A DNA stretch of 59,937 bases from Verrucomicrobiota bacterium (GTDB lineage: Bacteria > Verrucomicrobiota > Verrucomicrobiia > Chthoniobacterales > UBA10450): the NCBI GenBank assembly GCA_019244415.1, contig JAFASN010000046.1:1-59937 (forward strand). Reading direction: 5' to 3'. The notes beneath the pieces were generated by a model that was not told the DNA's origin, did not search any database, and saw only the letters and a program-made list of their open reading frames with translations. Below, piece after piece: positions 7,646 to 16,005 of this stretch (its first letter is position 1; each line of letters starts with the position of its first letter). A program made the position numbers and the translations under genes.

Positions 7646-9930
7646 TGCGAGCGCGCGGCGGCCTTGTAGCGCTCCAGTTCCTGGTGAAGCGAATTCGCCA
7701 GCTGCGCGTCGCCCCGCGTCCGGGCAAGTTCCTCGGCGTGATCGGCCGCGCTGATCGCATCCTGCGTTCTGCCCGCTGCTGCATACGCCGCCGCGAGTGT
7801 ATGAAAAATCAGCGGGTGCGGCTCGGGCGCGCGACGTAAGGCATCTTCGGCGAGCTTGACGGCGCGAGCGGAATTTCGGATGGCCGGATCAGAGGTCGTG
7901 GCAAGCAGCATCGCGAAATTATTGAGGACAGAGACTGAACCGGGCGCGAGCTGAAGCGCCTTTTCGTACTCCGCCGCCACCAAAGCGTCTGACCCACGGC
8001 CGTGATACGCGTTGGCCAGGTTGTTGTGCGCCTCGGGATCATTCGGCGTGAGCGCGACAACACGTTCGTACTCACGCACAGCGTCTTCCGGGCGGCTCTG
8101 AGCGAGGTAAACACGGCCGAGATTAAAGTGAGCATCGGCATTTCGCTCGTCGGCGGCAACGGCGCGCTGGTACTCGCGTAACGCTTCATCCAATCTCCCC
8201 TCGCCCGCGAGAATATTCCCGAGCTCGACCGCGGCATCGCTCAATTGCGGATCGATCGCGATCGCTCTTTTGAAGTAGGTGATGGCGTCGTCTGCGCGGC
8301 CCAGCCGTGCGGCGGCGATTCCAGCGCGGCGCTGCGCATCAGCATCAGCCGGCTGTAAGCGCAACGCCTCTTTGTACTCAGCCAGCGCGGCGGCCCAGTC
8401 ACCCTGCTGCGCGAAGGCATTCGCAAGGTTGACGTGAGCGTTGGCAAAATCGGGACGCGAACTGAGCGAGCGCCGGTATTCAGTCATCGCCTCAGTCCAG
8501 CGCCCGCGCCGGGCGTAATTGTTGCCGATGTTATTCAGCACGAATGCGCGAGCGAGGTGATACGGCACCGCGGTGTGCGACTCGAGTACAGCGAGCGCGG
8601 CGCGGAAATTGGCGAGCGCTCCGTCGAGATCACCGCGATCCTGAAGCGCGAGCCCGAGATTATTCAGGGCAACGTCGTTATCAGTCGTGACCGCGAGCGT
8701 ATGACGCCACAAAGTTTCACTGTCGCGCCAAAACGCGATCTGGTGCCATGTGACCCAGCCGCAGAGGGCAATGAGCGCGGCGGCAACGGCGAACGCGAAC
8801 CGCAGCGCGAGAGTACGCCGGAACAGCGCGACCGTTCCCCAGACGATAGCAAACAGCAGGCCGATTTGCGGCAGATAAGTGTAGCGATCCGCGTGCGCCT
8901 GCAATCCATTCGGCCAGACTCCGATCACCGGCACGAGCATGATCACGTACCAGAACCACCCGGCGAAAAAGCACGGGAGCCGTCTCCGGTGGATAATGGC
9001 AAGAACGCTTACTCCAGCGAGGATGATCGCAGCGGCAGCAACGATGAGCAGTGCATCGGCTCGAGCTGGGAACGGATAGAACGCGGCCAATTGTTCCGGC
9101 CAAACAAGCTGGTAAATGTAAATGCAATAGCTCAGGACCGCATTGCAGATCCGGTCGCGTAGCGGGATAAAATCCAGAAAATGACCGCCCGCCCGCTGCG
9201 CCCAAAGTGTTGCCGCGCATGAAAGTACCGCGAGCAGGAAAAGCGGAAGTTTTTCTAGTGCGAGTCTGACGAGTACGGCGCCGTGCCGTAGTGATTCGAA
9301 ACGTCGCAGCGGCCAATAGTCGATCAGCAGCAAAATAAACGGGAGCGTCACGAGCATCGGCTTGGCCATTAGTCCCGCCGCAAAACAGGCGCACACGAGC
9401 AACATGCGCCAAGCCCGCGGGCCGCGGACGTAATGCACGTAGGCGAGCAGCGTTGCCATGAATAATGCCGCGCTAAGTACGTCTTTGCGCTCGGAAATCC
9501 ATGCCACTGATTCGACGCGCAAAGGATGCAGTGCGAACAAGCCGGCGGTGATGGCGGCGCGCCAGGTTGAACGGGCCGCGGTACTTAGAAAAAGGAATAA
9601 ACCGGCGGCGGCGAGCGCGTGAAGCAGCACGTTGATGGCATGCGGCCCGGCGGGATTCAGCCCGAAGAGCTGACAATCGAGCATGTGCGAGAGCGTGGTG
9701 AGCGGATGCCAGTTCCGCGCCTGCGGCTCGGTAAATGCGCGCTCGATTCCGGGCCACGTCAGCCCGTGTGTGACACGATCGTTTACGTAAACGTAAACGT
9801 CGTCATCATAATTTACGAAGCCGTTGCGAATCGCTCGCCGGAAGACTGCGAGGGTCAACAGGAAAAGTACGAGCGCGATAATCCAGCGGTGCCGAGGGCG
9901 TTCAGCCACGCCTGATCGAGCATGAGCCAT
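7642..9930 (-). CDS. TMTC-like integral membrane protein with C-terminal TPR array
   Basis: A 762-residue two-part protein. Residues about 15-410 contain roughly ten hydrophobic helices and the luminal acidic motif 'NYDDDVYVYVNDR' typical of GT-C glycosyltransferases of the PMT/TMTC group, followed by 'WHPLTTLSHMLDCQLFGLNPAGPH' (in parts) and 'LFALHPLRVESVAWISERKD', a very characteristic TMTC block. Residues about 415-750 are tandem tetratricopeptide repeats ('NLGLALQDRGDLDGAL', 'NLANAFAQQGDWAAALAEY', 'AAVELGNILAGEGRLDEAL'). Such proteins are predicted to transfer a sugar from a lipid carrier to exported proteins; bacterial substrates are unknown. It is monocistronic and lies downstream of the peptide operon's terminator. 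Confidence 0.8.
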   Translation of the reverse strand: MAHARSGVAERPRHRWIIALVLFLLTLAVFRRAIRNGFVNYDDDVYVYVNDRVTHGLTWPGIERAFTEPQARNWHPLTTLSHMLDCQLFGLNPAGPHAINVLLHALAAAGLFLFLSTAARSTWRAAITAGLFALHPLRVESVAWISERKDVLSAALFMATLLAYVHYVRGPRAWRMLLVCACFAAGLMAKPMLVTLPFILLLIDYWPLRRFESLRHGAVLVRLALEKLPLFLLAVLSCAATLWAQRAGGHFLDFIPLRDRICNAVLSYCIYIYQLVWPEQLAAFYPFPARADALLIVAAAAIILAGVSVLAIIHRRRLPCFFAGWFWYVIMLVPVIGVWPNGLQAHADRYTYLPQIGLLFAIVWGTVALFRRTLALRFAFAVAAALIALCGWVTWHQIAFWRDSETLWRHTLAVTTDNDVALNNLGLALQDRGDLDGALANFRAALAVLESHTAVPYHLARAFVLNNIGNNYARRGRWTEAMTEYRRSLSSRPDFANAHVNLANAFAQQGDWAAALAEYKEALRLQPADADAQRRAGIAAARLGRADDAITYFKRAIAIDPQLSDAAVELGNILAGEGRLDEALREYQRAVAADERNADAHFNLGRVYLAQSRPEDAVREYERVVALTPNDPEAHNNLANAYHGRGSDALVAAEYEKALQLAPGSVSVLNNFAMLLATTSDPAIRNSARAVKLAEDALRRAPEPHPLIFHTLAAAYAAAGRTQDAISAADHAEELARTRGDAQLANSLHQELERYKAAARSH

Positions 9931-9976
9931 GGCAGTAGATTAACGGATCGATCAGAAACGTCGCGCTGCCTTTGCG

Positions 9977-10021
9977 GAAAAAGAAGAAGCCGCGCGGCGA
10001 CACTGCGTAGCCGCCGCGCGG
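9977..10021 (-). terminator. Rho-independent terminator of the peptide-export operon
   Basis: On the minus strand CCGCGCGGCG (10021-10012) pairs perfectly with CGCCGCGCGG (9999-9990) across a 12-base loop, followed at once by a T-rich run (TTCTTCTTTTT, 9989-9979). It lies between the stop of the 62-residue precursor gene and the start of the TMTC-like gene, so it would end the minus-strand operon. Confidence 0.75.
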
Positions 10022-10092
10022 CGCTGGGGCATGGCTACTCTACTGCGAAAACGTCACAGCGCGGCCTCCATGCAGGCGGCACTGTGGGAGCG

Positions 10093-10123
10093 GCTGCACA
10101 GCGGAGTGGGACCGCTGTGCAGC
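10093..10123. repeat. Perfect 12-bp inverted repeat just after the precursor stop codon
   Basis: GCTGCACAGCGG (10093-10104) and CCGCTGTGCAGC (10112-10123) form a perfect 12-bp stem with a 7-base loop, starting 10 bases past the stop of the small peptide gene. There is no T-tract, so it is better explained as a 3'-end stabiliser or pause hairpin than as the terminator itself, which lies 70 bases further on. Confidence 0.65.
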
Positions 10124-10132
10124 GCGATTGCG

Positions 10133-10321
10133 TTACTGGTTGCTGCGGCCGCCGCCCGTCTGGGCCGAATGTCCGCCGCCAGTCTGGGCGGAGTGACCGC
10201 CGCCGCGCTGGGTCTGCGCTTCGTGGCCTCCGCGTCCAATCTGTGCACTCCCGCCACCCTTCGCGTCCTTGTTCGGCTTGAGGTCGCGCACGTCCACTTT
10301 GTCTTTCTTTTGGTCTGCCAT
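10133..10321 (-). CDS. Double-glycine-leader peptide precursor 1 with Gly/His repeat core (62 aa)
   Basis: A 62-residue peptide, ATG at 10321 preceded by AAAGGA. The charged leader ends 'VRDLKPNKDAKGG'; Gly-Gly at residues 22-23 is the expected cut site of a C39 peptidase. The remaining 39 residues are Gly-rich with short repeats: GGHEAQTQR, GGGHSAQT, GGGHSAQT, GGGRSNQ. There is no Cys and almost no hydrophobic residue, so it is unlike lanthipeptides or pore-forming bacteriocins. It lies 12 bases after precursor 2 and on the same strand as the exporter, adaptor and maturation-type genes, and is followed by a stem-loop and a terminator. The 'DL.P.K....GG' leader shared with its neighbour is the strongest sign that it is real. 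Target and modification are unknown. Confidence 0.7.
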   Translation of the reverse strand: MADQKKDKVDVRDLKPNKDAKGGGSAQIGRGGHEAQTQRGGGHSAQTGGGHSAQTGGGRSNQ

Positions 10322-10333
10322 ATGTCCTTTCAG

Positions 10334-10510
10334 TTATTTGTTTTTTTGGTTTGGAGTTGTGTCAGTCGCGCCGAAGAGTTGCCGTCCGCCGGCGACCTTC
10401 TTGCTTGGAATCAGGTCATCGAGCTGGATCAGTTTCTCTTTCGAACGCTTCTGCCGCTGAGCTCCACGCTCGCCGGGTTCGGCGTCCTTTCTTTCCTTCG
10501 ACGAACTCAC
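10334..10510 (-). CDS. Double-glycine-leader peptide precursor 2 (58 aa, GTG start)
   Basis: A 58-residue frame between the sigma-54 activator gene and precursor 1. The GTG at 10510 is preceded by AAAGG at 7-base spacing; no ATG exists in the frame, which is open back to a TAA near 10590. The highly charged leader (Lys/Arg/Glu-rich) ends 'IQLDDLIPSKKVAGG', matching precursor 1 at Asp-Leu-x-Pro-x-Lys...Gly-Gly. Cleavage would release a 16-residue tail, RQLFGATDTTPNQKNK, rich in Thr, Asn and Lys. The stop is 12 bases before the ATG of precursor 1. The shared leader and strand make it a likely second substrate of the exporter; the start codon is the least certain point. Confidence 0.62.
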   Translation of the reverse strand: MSSSKERKDAEPGERGAQRQKRSKEKLIQLDDLIPSKKVAGGRQLFGATDTTPNQKNK

Positions 10511-10692
10511 GCCACTGCCTTTATCACTCTTCGTGCCAAGGGCGGTGACGTTGTCTTTGTCCGTCGTTCCCGTAGAGGTAATGCGTTAAATGCCCGCGAT
10601 TTAGGCCAAAAAAATTTCAGCGTCGCGTCATTGCCAACGCTCCACGATTGGTCCGCAGCGTGGCCTCATTTTGAGACCGAAATGCGCAGATC

Positions 10693-11709
10693 TTACGATG
10701 CCTGGCTCAAATGCGAGCAGCGGCGCAAGTGCCTGCTCAATGTCGCGCGTGAAATCCCCAGAAGCCGCGCTGTGCGGCGCTGGTTCTCGTTCGCCTGCTT
10801 GTACACGAAATCCACGTGCCGCCGGACCGCGCTGGCCAGTGTCAGGTCCGCCCCATCCTGCCTGCCATTTCCATCGTGATGCATCCCTCGGGCTTGCGTC
10901 CGCCCATCTGTTGCGGCCGTTTCGTTCACAATGTCCGGCGGGAAATGCACGTGGTCCGGCATGATCACCTTTCCATCACAGAACAACGTCATTGTCCGAA
11001 CGGTGTGACTTAGCTCACGCAGATTCCCGCGCCAGTCATGCGCGAGGAGCCGATCCATGGCGGCGGGATGAATGGCGGTGATCTTTTTCCCCTGCCGCAT
11101 GGCCGACGCTCGCAGCTCGTTCGCGATCAAGGCCGGCAATTCCTCGCGGCGGTCCCGCAGCGCCGGAATGAGGATCGTTAGCCCGTTAAGCCGATGGTAA
11201 AGGTCTTCCCGAAATTTGCCGTGCCGAACGCGGTCCCGCAGCGACACATTCGTCGCGCAAATAATGCGGGCGTCTGTTTTCAACATTCGCTCCGAGCCAA
11301 GTCGCTCAAACTCGCCGTACTCAAGTACACGCAACACTTTCACCTGCGCCAGCGGGCTCATGTCCGCAATCTCATCGAGGAAAATGGTTCCCCCATTTGC
11401 CAGCTCGAATTTTCCCTTGAGCGTTTGCTGCGCGCCGGTGAATGCGCCGCGCTCGTGCCCGAAGAGCTGGCTCTCCAGCAGCGTGTCACTCATGGCGGAG
11501 GCATTGAAGGAAACGAACGCGCCTTTCGCGCGTGGGGACGAATTATGGATGGCGTGCGCCAGCAACGTTTTGCCCGTGCCAGTTTCGCCGAGTAAAACGA
11601 CCGGCACGTCCGAGCGGGAAGCCAGCTTCGACAGCTCGATGCAGCGCGCCATTTGGGAATTCGTCGTTCGCAGATCTTCGACCCTGAGGCTGGGAAGACT
11701 AGGCTGCAT
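10693..11709 (-). CDS. Sigma-54-interacting AAA+ transcription activator without receiver domain
   Basis: A 338-residue activator. The AAA+ core has Walker A 'GETGTGKT' (about residues 42-49), the sigma-54-contacting 'GAFTGA' loop (about 86-91), Walker B 'IFLDEIAD', and an arginine-finger region 'FREDLYHRLNGL'. The C-terminus carries a Fis-type helix-turn-helix ('NQRRTARLLGISRATLSRHL'). There is no N-terminal receiver, GAF or PAS domain: only about 18 residues precede the core, so activity must be controlled by level or by a partner, as in PspF-type activators. It begins 4 bases after the HlyD gene stop and precedes the two precursor genes, so it probably drives them or the operon. No convincing -24/-12 promoter was found nearby. 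Confidence 0.85.
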   Translation of the reverse strand: MQPSLPSLRVEDLRTTNSQMARCIELSKLASRSDVPVVLLGETGTGKTLLAHAIHNSSPRAKGAFVSFNASAMSDTLLESQLFGHERGAFTGAQQTLKGKFELANGGTIFLDEIADMSPLAQVKVLRVLEYGEFERLGSERMLKTDARIICATNVSLRDRVRHGKFREDLYHRLNGLTILIPALRDRREELPALIANELRASAMRQGKKITAIHPAAMDRLLAHDWRGNLRELSHTVRTMTLFCDGKVIMPDHVHFPPDIVNETAATDGRTQARGMHHDGNGRQDGADLTLASAVRRHVDFVYKQANENQRRTARLLGISRATLSRHLRRCSHLSQAS

Positions 11710-11713
11710 CTCG

Positions 11714-12883
11714 TTAGTCGCGCACCCCCTCGTGCAATTGCCGGAGCGGCTCGAAGGCGTACTCGATCAGCGTGCGGCTGCCCACACGAATGCGCGCCTC
11801 ACCGCGCATGCCAGCTTTCAGCGCGAGATGCCGGTGGTTTGCGTTGTGGTCAATCGAAGCAAGCGCGACGAAATGCCGGCCATCGGGCGCGGTCACCGCC
11901 GAAGGGCTGATCCAATCCAGCGTCCCCGCCACCGCTCCATAACGCTGGTATGGAAACGCCTCGAAGAAGAAGCGCACCGGCTCGCCCACCTTTAGTTTCG
12001 CCAGGCTGCTTTCGTTCAGTGTCAGTCGCGCCAGCGGTTTCGCGTCGGCCCGCGCCAGCTGGCAAAGCTCCGCTCCACTCTGCACAACACTGCCAGCGCT
12101 TCGCTGAGCTAACGAGATCACGACGGCATCGTAAGGCGCACGTACCGTGAGCAAGTTCCGTTGCGAATTTTCCAGGCCCGATTTCAGCGCCGCCAGTTTC
12201 ACCTTTAATTTCTCTACCTCGCCTGCTTCTTCGGCGCGTTTGCGCGTGTGCTCGTTCTCGAGTTCCTGGCGTTCCAGCTTTACCTGCTCGAGTGTGCGCT
12301 GCGCCACGGCCTGATCCTTATCGGCGCCGGCGGATTCCATTCGCAGCCGGATCAGATCAACCTGTGAAAATCCGCCGTTCTTCGACAGCTTCTCCATGCG
12401 GTTGAGCAAGTCGCGATTGCTGCTGGCTTGTTTTTCGCAGAAACGCAGCTGGCTATCTGCCTGCGCGACCTGGGCGCTTTTTATGTCCGCTTCCGCCGCG
12501 TAGGCTTCGTCCATTTTCGTCAGCGTTAGCTCGTGAGTACGCAAGTCCTCGGTCAAGGTGCGCTCCTGCGTGTCCCAATCGCGAATCTCGTCTGAGCGCA
12601 AAACGAACAGCTCCGCGCCCGCTTTCACCGTCTCTCCTTCGGAGACAGAAACGCGGTTTACCGTGGAGAGGCGCGGCGATTGGATCGGGTCCGCCCCTTC
12701 TCGTGGAACAAGTACAAACGGCGCAGTTTCGCTCTCCGGAAAATGGATCGCGATGCCCGCAAACAGCGCCACGACGAAAAGCCCGATCAGCCACCACGCG
12801 ATCAGACGAATGATTTGCGGCGGCGGGTCCTGCGGCAGCATCTCCGATTCTGCTTCCAGCGATCTCGGCGCGAATGTTTCCAT
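11714..12883 (-). CDS. HlyD-family periplasmic adaptor for peptide export
   Basis: A 389-residue membrane-fusion protein: a cytoplasmic N-terminus, one membrane helix at about residues 26-47 ('LIAWWLIGLFVVALFAGIAI'), a biotinyl-lipoyl-like half ('VNRVSVSEGETVKAGAELFV'), a long helical hairpin of about 150 residues rich in Glu/Lys/Gln heptads, the second lipoyl half ('VRAPYDAVVISL'), and a beta-barrel segment ('LARLTLNESSLAKLKVGEPV'). It starts 2 bases after the ABC exporter's stop. In type I systems this protein bridges the inner-membrane ABC transporter to an outer-membrane TolC channel; no TolC gene is in the window, so a shared one is presumably used. Confidence 0.87.
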   Translation of the reverse strand: METFAPRSLEAESEMLPQDPPPQIIRLIAWWLIGLFVVALFAGIAIHFPESETAPFVLVPREGADPIQSPRLSTVNRVSVSEGETVKAGAELFVLRSDEIRDWDTQERTLTEDLRTHELTLTKMDEAYAAEADIKSAQVAQADSQLRFCEKQASSNRDLLNRMEKLSKNGGFSQVDLIRLRMESAGADKDQAVAQRTLEQVKLERQELENEHTRKRAEEAGEVEKLKVKLAALKSGLENSQRNLLTVRAPYDAVVISLAQRSAGSVVQSGAELCQLARADAKPLARLTLNESSLAKLKVGEPVRFFFEAFPYQRYGAVAGTLDWISPSAVTAPDGRHFVALASIDHNANHRHLALKAGMRGEARIRVGSRTLIEYAFEPLRQLHEGVRD

Positions 12884-12885
12884 CG

Positions 12886-15800
12886 CTATTCCCCCACTCC
12901 CTGCTGCTGGCTCGAGAGATAAAAGTACAAACCCCGCTGCGCCATCAGCTCATCATGGTTTCCCGTCTCGATGATGCGCCCTTTCTCCAGCACCACGATC
13001 ATGTCCGCTTCGCGAATCGTACTCAGCCGGTGCGCGATCGCGATTGTCGTCCGCCCGGCCATGATGCGGCCGATGTTGTTCTGGATCGCCCGCTCTGATT
13101 CGGTGTCGAGCGCGCTGGTCGCTTCGTCGAAAATCAGAATCGGCGGATTTCCGTAGAGCGCTCGCGCGATGGCGATGCGCTGCTTCTGGCCACCGGAAAG
13201 CGCCAGGCCTGACTCGCCGATCTTCGTCTCGTAGCCCATCGGCAGGCGCATGATGAAATCGTGCGCGGCGGCGGTTTGCGCGGCCGCGAGTACACGGTCG
13301 AGATCGGGTTCTGGATCGCCGAAGGAAATGTTGCGCGCGATGGTTTCGTTAAACATGTGGTTTTCCTGCAACACCATTCCGATGTGCCGGCGCACGTCGC
13401 GGTAGTTCAGGTTTTTCAGATCGACATTGTCGAAAAAAATCGAGCCTTCCGTCGGCTCGAGCAGCCCGGCGATCATCTTGATCAGCGTCGTTTTCCCGCA
13501 ACCGCTGCGGCCGACGAACGCGATCATTTTTCCGGGGGCGATATCGAGCGAAAGATTCGTCAGGATGTTCGGCGCTTCCGGTCCGCCGTAGCGAAAACTC
13601 ACGTTGCGCAGCTCGATGCGACCTTCGAGGCTGTGTACTGGCGTTAGCCGCGAACGATCGCGGCCCTGCTCCGGCTCCTGCTCGAAGATGTCGTTGAGCC
13701 GATTCAGCAGCACGGTCGCGAATTGCAGGTTGTCCCAAACACCGAGCGTGCGCAGGATCGCGCCGTAGGCGATTGCCGTCAGCGAGGCGAAAGCAACAAA
13801 GCCACCCACGCTCAGCGCGCCGCTGATTACCTGGTTCGCGCCGACCCAAAGGAAAATGGCGGTCGAAAGCAGCCCGATCGTTTGCAGCACGCTGTCGTAC
13901 GACATGACGATGAAAGTGGAGCGAAACATCTTCTTCGAGACGGCGAGGAATTCGTTCAGCATCGCGTCGCGAAAAACCGATTCGGCCGCGGCCGCTTTCA
14001 CCGCTTCGATGCCTTTGATGGCGTCGATCTGATGCGACGAATATTTGCCCTGGCTCTCCTCCACGTCGGCGAAGAGGGGCCGCAGCACCTTGGTGGAAAA
14101 GTACATTAAGCCGACGTAGAACGGCGTTGTCACCAGAAACGCCAGTGTGAGCCAGCCGCTGTAGAGGAACATGAGAATGACCGCGCCAAAGAGGTGCACC
14201 ATCGCGAGCAGCGCGCCGATTCCGTTTTGCACCGCGAAATGGCGTACCTGCCGCGCGCCATCAAGGCGGCGCTGAATATCACCGGTGCGTCTGCTGGTGA
14301 AGTAACTCATCGGCAGGGACAACATTTGCCGGCTCAGGAAATCGAGAATGCCGGCATCGAGTCGCACGGCGGCGAACGCGAGCAGATATTCCTGCGCGAT
14401 AGCGGCGAGCTGCACGAACACAATTGCGGCCAGCATCCCGAGCAGGATGGTCTTGAGCAGGCCGATGTCGTTTTCGACGATGACCTTGTCCACCACCATT
14501 TGGGTGAAGACAGGGAAGAGCAGCTCGAGAAAACTCACCGCCACCGCCAGCCCGAGTACTTGCAGCAGGATGCGCTTGAACCTGGCCAGAAACGGCCAAA
14601 CCCAAGCCGCGCTCGATTTGCTCTCCGGCGCTTTTTCAAACGCGATGGTGTAATCGAAGAGCGCGGCGTAACCGCTCCACTTTTGCTCAAACTCCTTGCG
14701 TGGGATTTTACGCAAGCCCATCGCCGGATCGGCGACGCGCACCGATTCCCGCTGCACGTCATAGAGCACCATCCAGTGATTGCCCTCCCAGTGAATGATC
14801 GCTGGCAGCGGCATGACCGACAGATTGCGCAGGGAGACTTTCAGAGCGCGCGCGGCGAGGCCGAGTTCATTGGCCGCGCGCACGAGAGCTTTCAGACTGG
14901 TGCCATCGGTCGCGGTGTGACAAAGCTGTCGGATTTTCGCGAGCGAAACTTTGCGACCGAAATGCCGGCAGATCATCCCGAGGCTCGCCGCGCCGCAATC
15001 CATTTCGTCGATCTGCTGGATGTGCTCGAATTTGCGGATTCGCTTTTCTTTTTTGCGGAAATGTCCTTCTTCGTCCTCGAAAGGCTGCGACCCGTCGCGC
15101 TCCGTCGCGCCGTCTTTGCTGTCGATCTCGGTTTTATCCGCGACCTTCGCTTCCGCCGGGATCAGCTCCTCGGTGAAATCGAGCGGAATGCGCGCTTCCG
15201 TTTTCTTGTTGTATTGCGCGAGCCGCTCCTCTAGCAGCTGACTAAACTCGGGATAACTTTGCTTCAGACTGCGCACGGCATCTGGAGCAAGGGCGAGCAA
15301 TTCGCAATCGGCATGCGCTTCGACCGAGGCGGCGCGGCGCGCGCCGTTCAGGATGGAAAGCTCGCCGAAGAAATCGCCGTCCCGGTAAAACGCGAGATTC
15401 TTTTGTGAACCGTTGTTTTGCGCGAATGCCCGCGCCCGCCCCTTTTCCAGGATAAACATCGGCCCAGCGTCATCCCCTTGCCTGATGATGAGATCGCCCT
15501 TGCGAAACTGCACCTTCTCGAGCTTGCTGATCATGTCGCGCAAGGCCGGTGCCGGCAGCCTGCCGAAGTTGCTGAACTCGTAAAGGAAACCTTGCAGCGC
15601 ACGCGCGCGCCGCGTCATCTGCACGTACTTTTTCAGCTCGGGAACGCTTTCCGTCAGCGCGAGAAAATCGTCGCGATCGAGGCGCAGTACTTCCGTTGAA
15701 GTACTACAGCGCACCGTCGCGGTGCGCGTGCCGCCGTCGGAAAGCGCCGCTTCGCCGAAGGCGTCGCCTGGGCGCAAACTCGCCAGAACGATCTCGTCGC

Positions 15801-16005
15801 CATTATTCGCCCCTGTTTTCACCACACGCGCGCGACCTGAAGTGAGAATGTAAAACGCGTTCGCCGGCTCACCCTGTTTCACGATCAGGTCGCCGAAGTC
15901 GTACTGCTCCTCGCGCAGCAGCGGCGTGATTTTGTCGAACATGTCATCCGGTAAAAACCGGAACATTTCTGAGCGGCGGAGCAGATCGACGTCTTTCGTC
16001 CTCAT
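12886..16005 (-). CDS. C39-peptidase ABC exporter with two N-terminal cyclic-nucleotide-binding domains
   Basis: About 1,039 residues. Two cNMP-binding-type domains in tandem ('FGDLIVKQGEPANAFYILTSG' split over strands, 'GDAFGEAALSDGGTRTATVR'; then 'KGDLIIRQGDDAGPMFILEKG', 'GDFFGELSILNGARRAASVE') cover residues about 10-260. A charged linker leads to a C39 peptidase with 'MDCGAASLGMI' (Cys near 337), 'GNHWMVLYD' (His) and 'VADPAMGLR' (Asp). Then a six-helix ABC membrane domain and a nucleotide-binding domain with 'GRSGCGKTTL', 'LSGGQKQRIAIARAL', 'ILIFDEATSALD' and 'AHRLST'. C39 domains cut leaders after Gly-Gly. The ATG at 16005 overlaps the upstream stop as ATGA and is preferred over an in-frame ATG at 16035. 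Confidence 0.92.
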   Translation of the reverse strand: MRTKDVDLLRRSEMFRFLPDDMFDKITPLLREEQYDFGDLIVKQGEPANAFYILTSGRARVVKTGANNGDEIVLASLRPGDAFGEAALSDGGTRTATVRCSTSTEVLRLDRDDFLALTESVPELKKYVQMTRRARALQGFLYEFSNFGRLPAPALRDMISKLEKVQFRKGDLIIRQGDDAGPMFILEKGRARAFAQNNGSQKNLAFYRDGDFFGELSILNGARRAASVEAHADCELLALAPDAVRSLKQSYPEFSQLLEERLAQYNKKTEARIPLDFTEELIPAEAKVADKTEIDSKDGATERDGSQPFEDEEGHFRKKEKRIRKFEHIQQIDEMDCGAASLGMICRHFGRKVSLAKIRQLCHTATDGTSLKALVRAANELGLAARALKVSLRNLSVMPLPAIIHWEGNHWMVLYDVQRESVRVADPAMGLRKIPRKEFEQKWSGYAALFDYTIAFEKAPESKSSAAWVWPFLARFKRILLQVLGLAVAVSFLELLFPVFTQMVVDKVIVENDIGLLKTILLGMLAAIVFVQLAAIAQEYLLAFAAVRLDAGILDFLSRQMLSLPMSYFTSRRTGDIQRRLDGARQVRHFAVQNGIGALLAMVHLFGAVILMFLYSGWLTLAFLVTTPFYVGLMYFSTKVLRPLFADVEESQGKYSSHQIDAIKGIEAVKAAAAESVFRDAMLNEFLAVSKKMFRSTFIVMSYDSVLQTIGLLSTAIFLWVGANQVISGALSVGGFVAFASLTAIAYGAILRTLGVWDNLQFATVLLNRLNDIFEQEPEQGRDRSRLTPVHSLEGRIELRNVSFRYGGPEAPNILTNLSLDIAPGKMIAFVGRSGCGKTTLIKMIAGLLEPTEGSIFFDNVDLKNLNYRDVRRHIGMVLQENHMFNETIARNISFGDPEPDLDRVLAAAQTAAAHDFIMRLPMGYETKIGESGLALSGGQKQRIAIARALYGNPPILIFDEATSALDTESERAIQNNIGRIMAGRTTIAIAHRLSTIREADMIVVLEKGRIIETGNHDELMAQRGLYFYLSSQQQGVGE

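Noticed and set aside
9781-9805. GTTTACGTAAACGTAAACG palindrome-like stretch
   Set aside because: It encodes the 'VYVYVN' luminal motif of the TMTC-like protein and is explained by codons.
10523-10539. TTGGCACG on the minus strand just before precursor 2, resembling a sigma-54 -24 element
   Set aside because: The -12 part is GTGAT instead of TTGCA (GA where GC is required), and the implied transcript would begin at the GTG start codon itself.
10031-10879. Long plus-strand open frame across the precursor genes
   Set aside because: No domain recognisable; it is antisense to two leader-bearing frames with ribosome-binding sites, and it runs through the hairpin after precursor 1 and into the activator gene.
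14194-15234. 346-codon plus-strand open frame inside the exporter gene
   Set aside because: It is a mirror of the minus-strand ABC exporter, whose domains are unmistakable; the plus reading has no recognisable motif.
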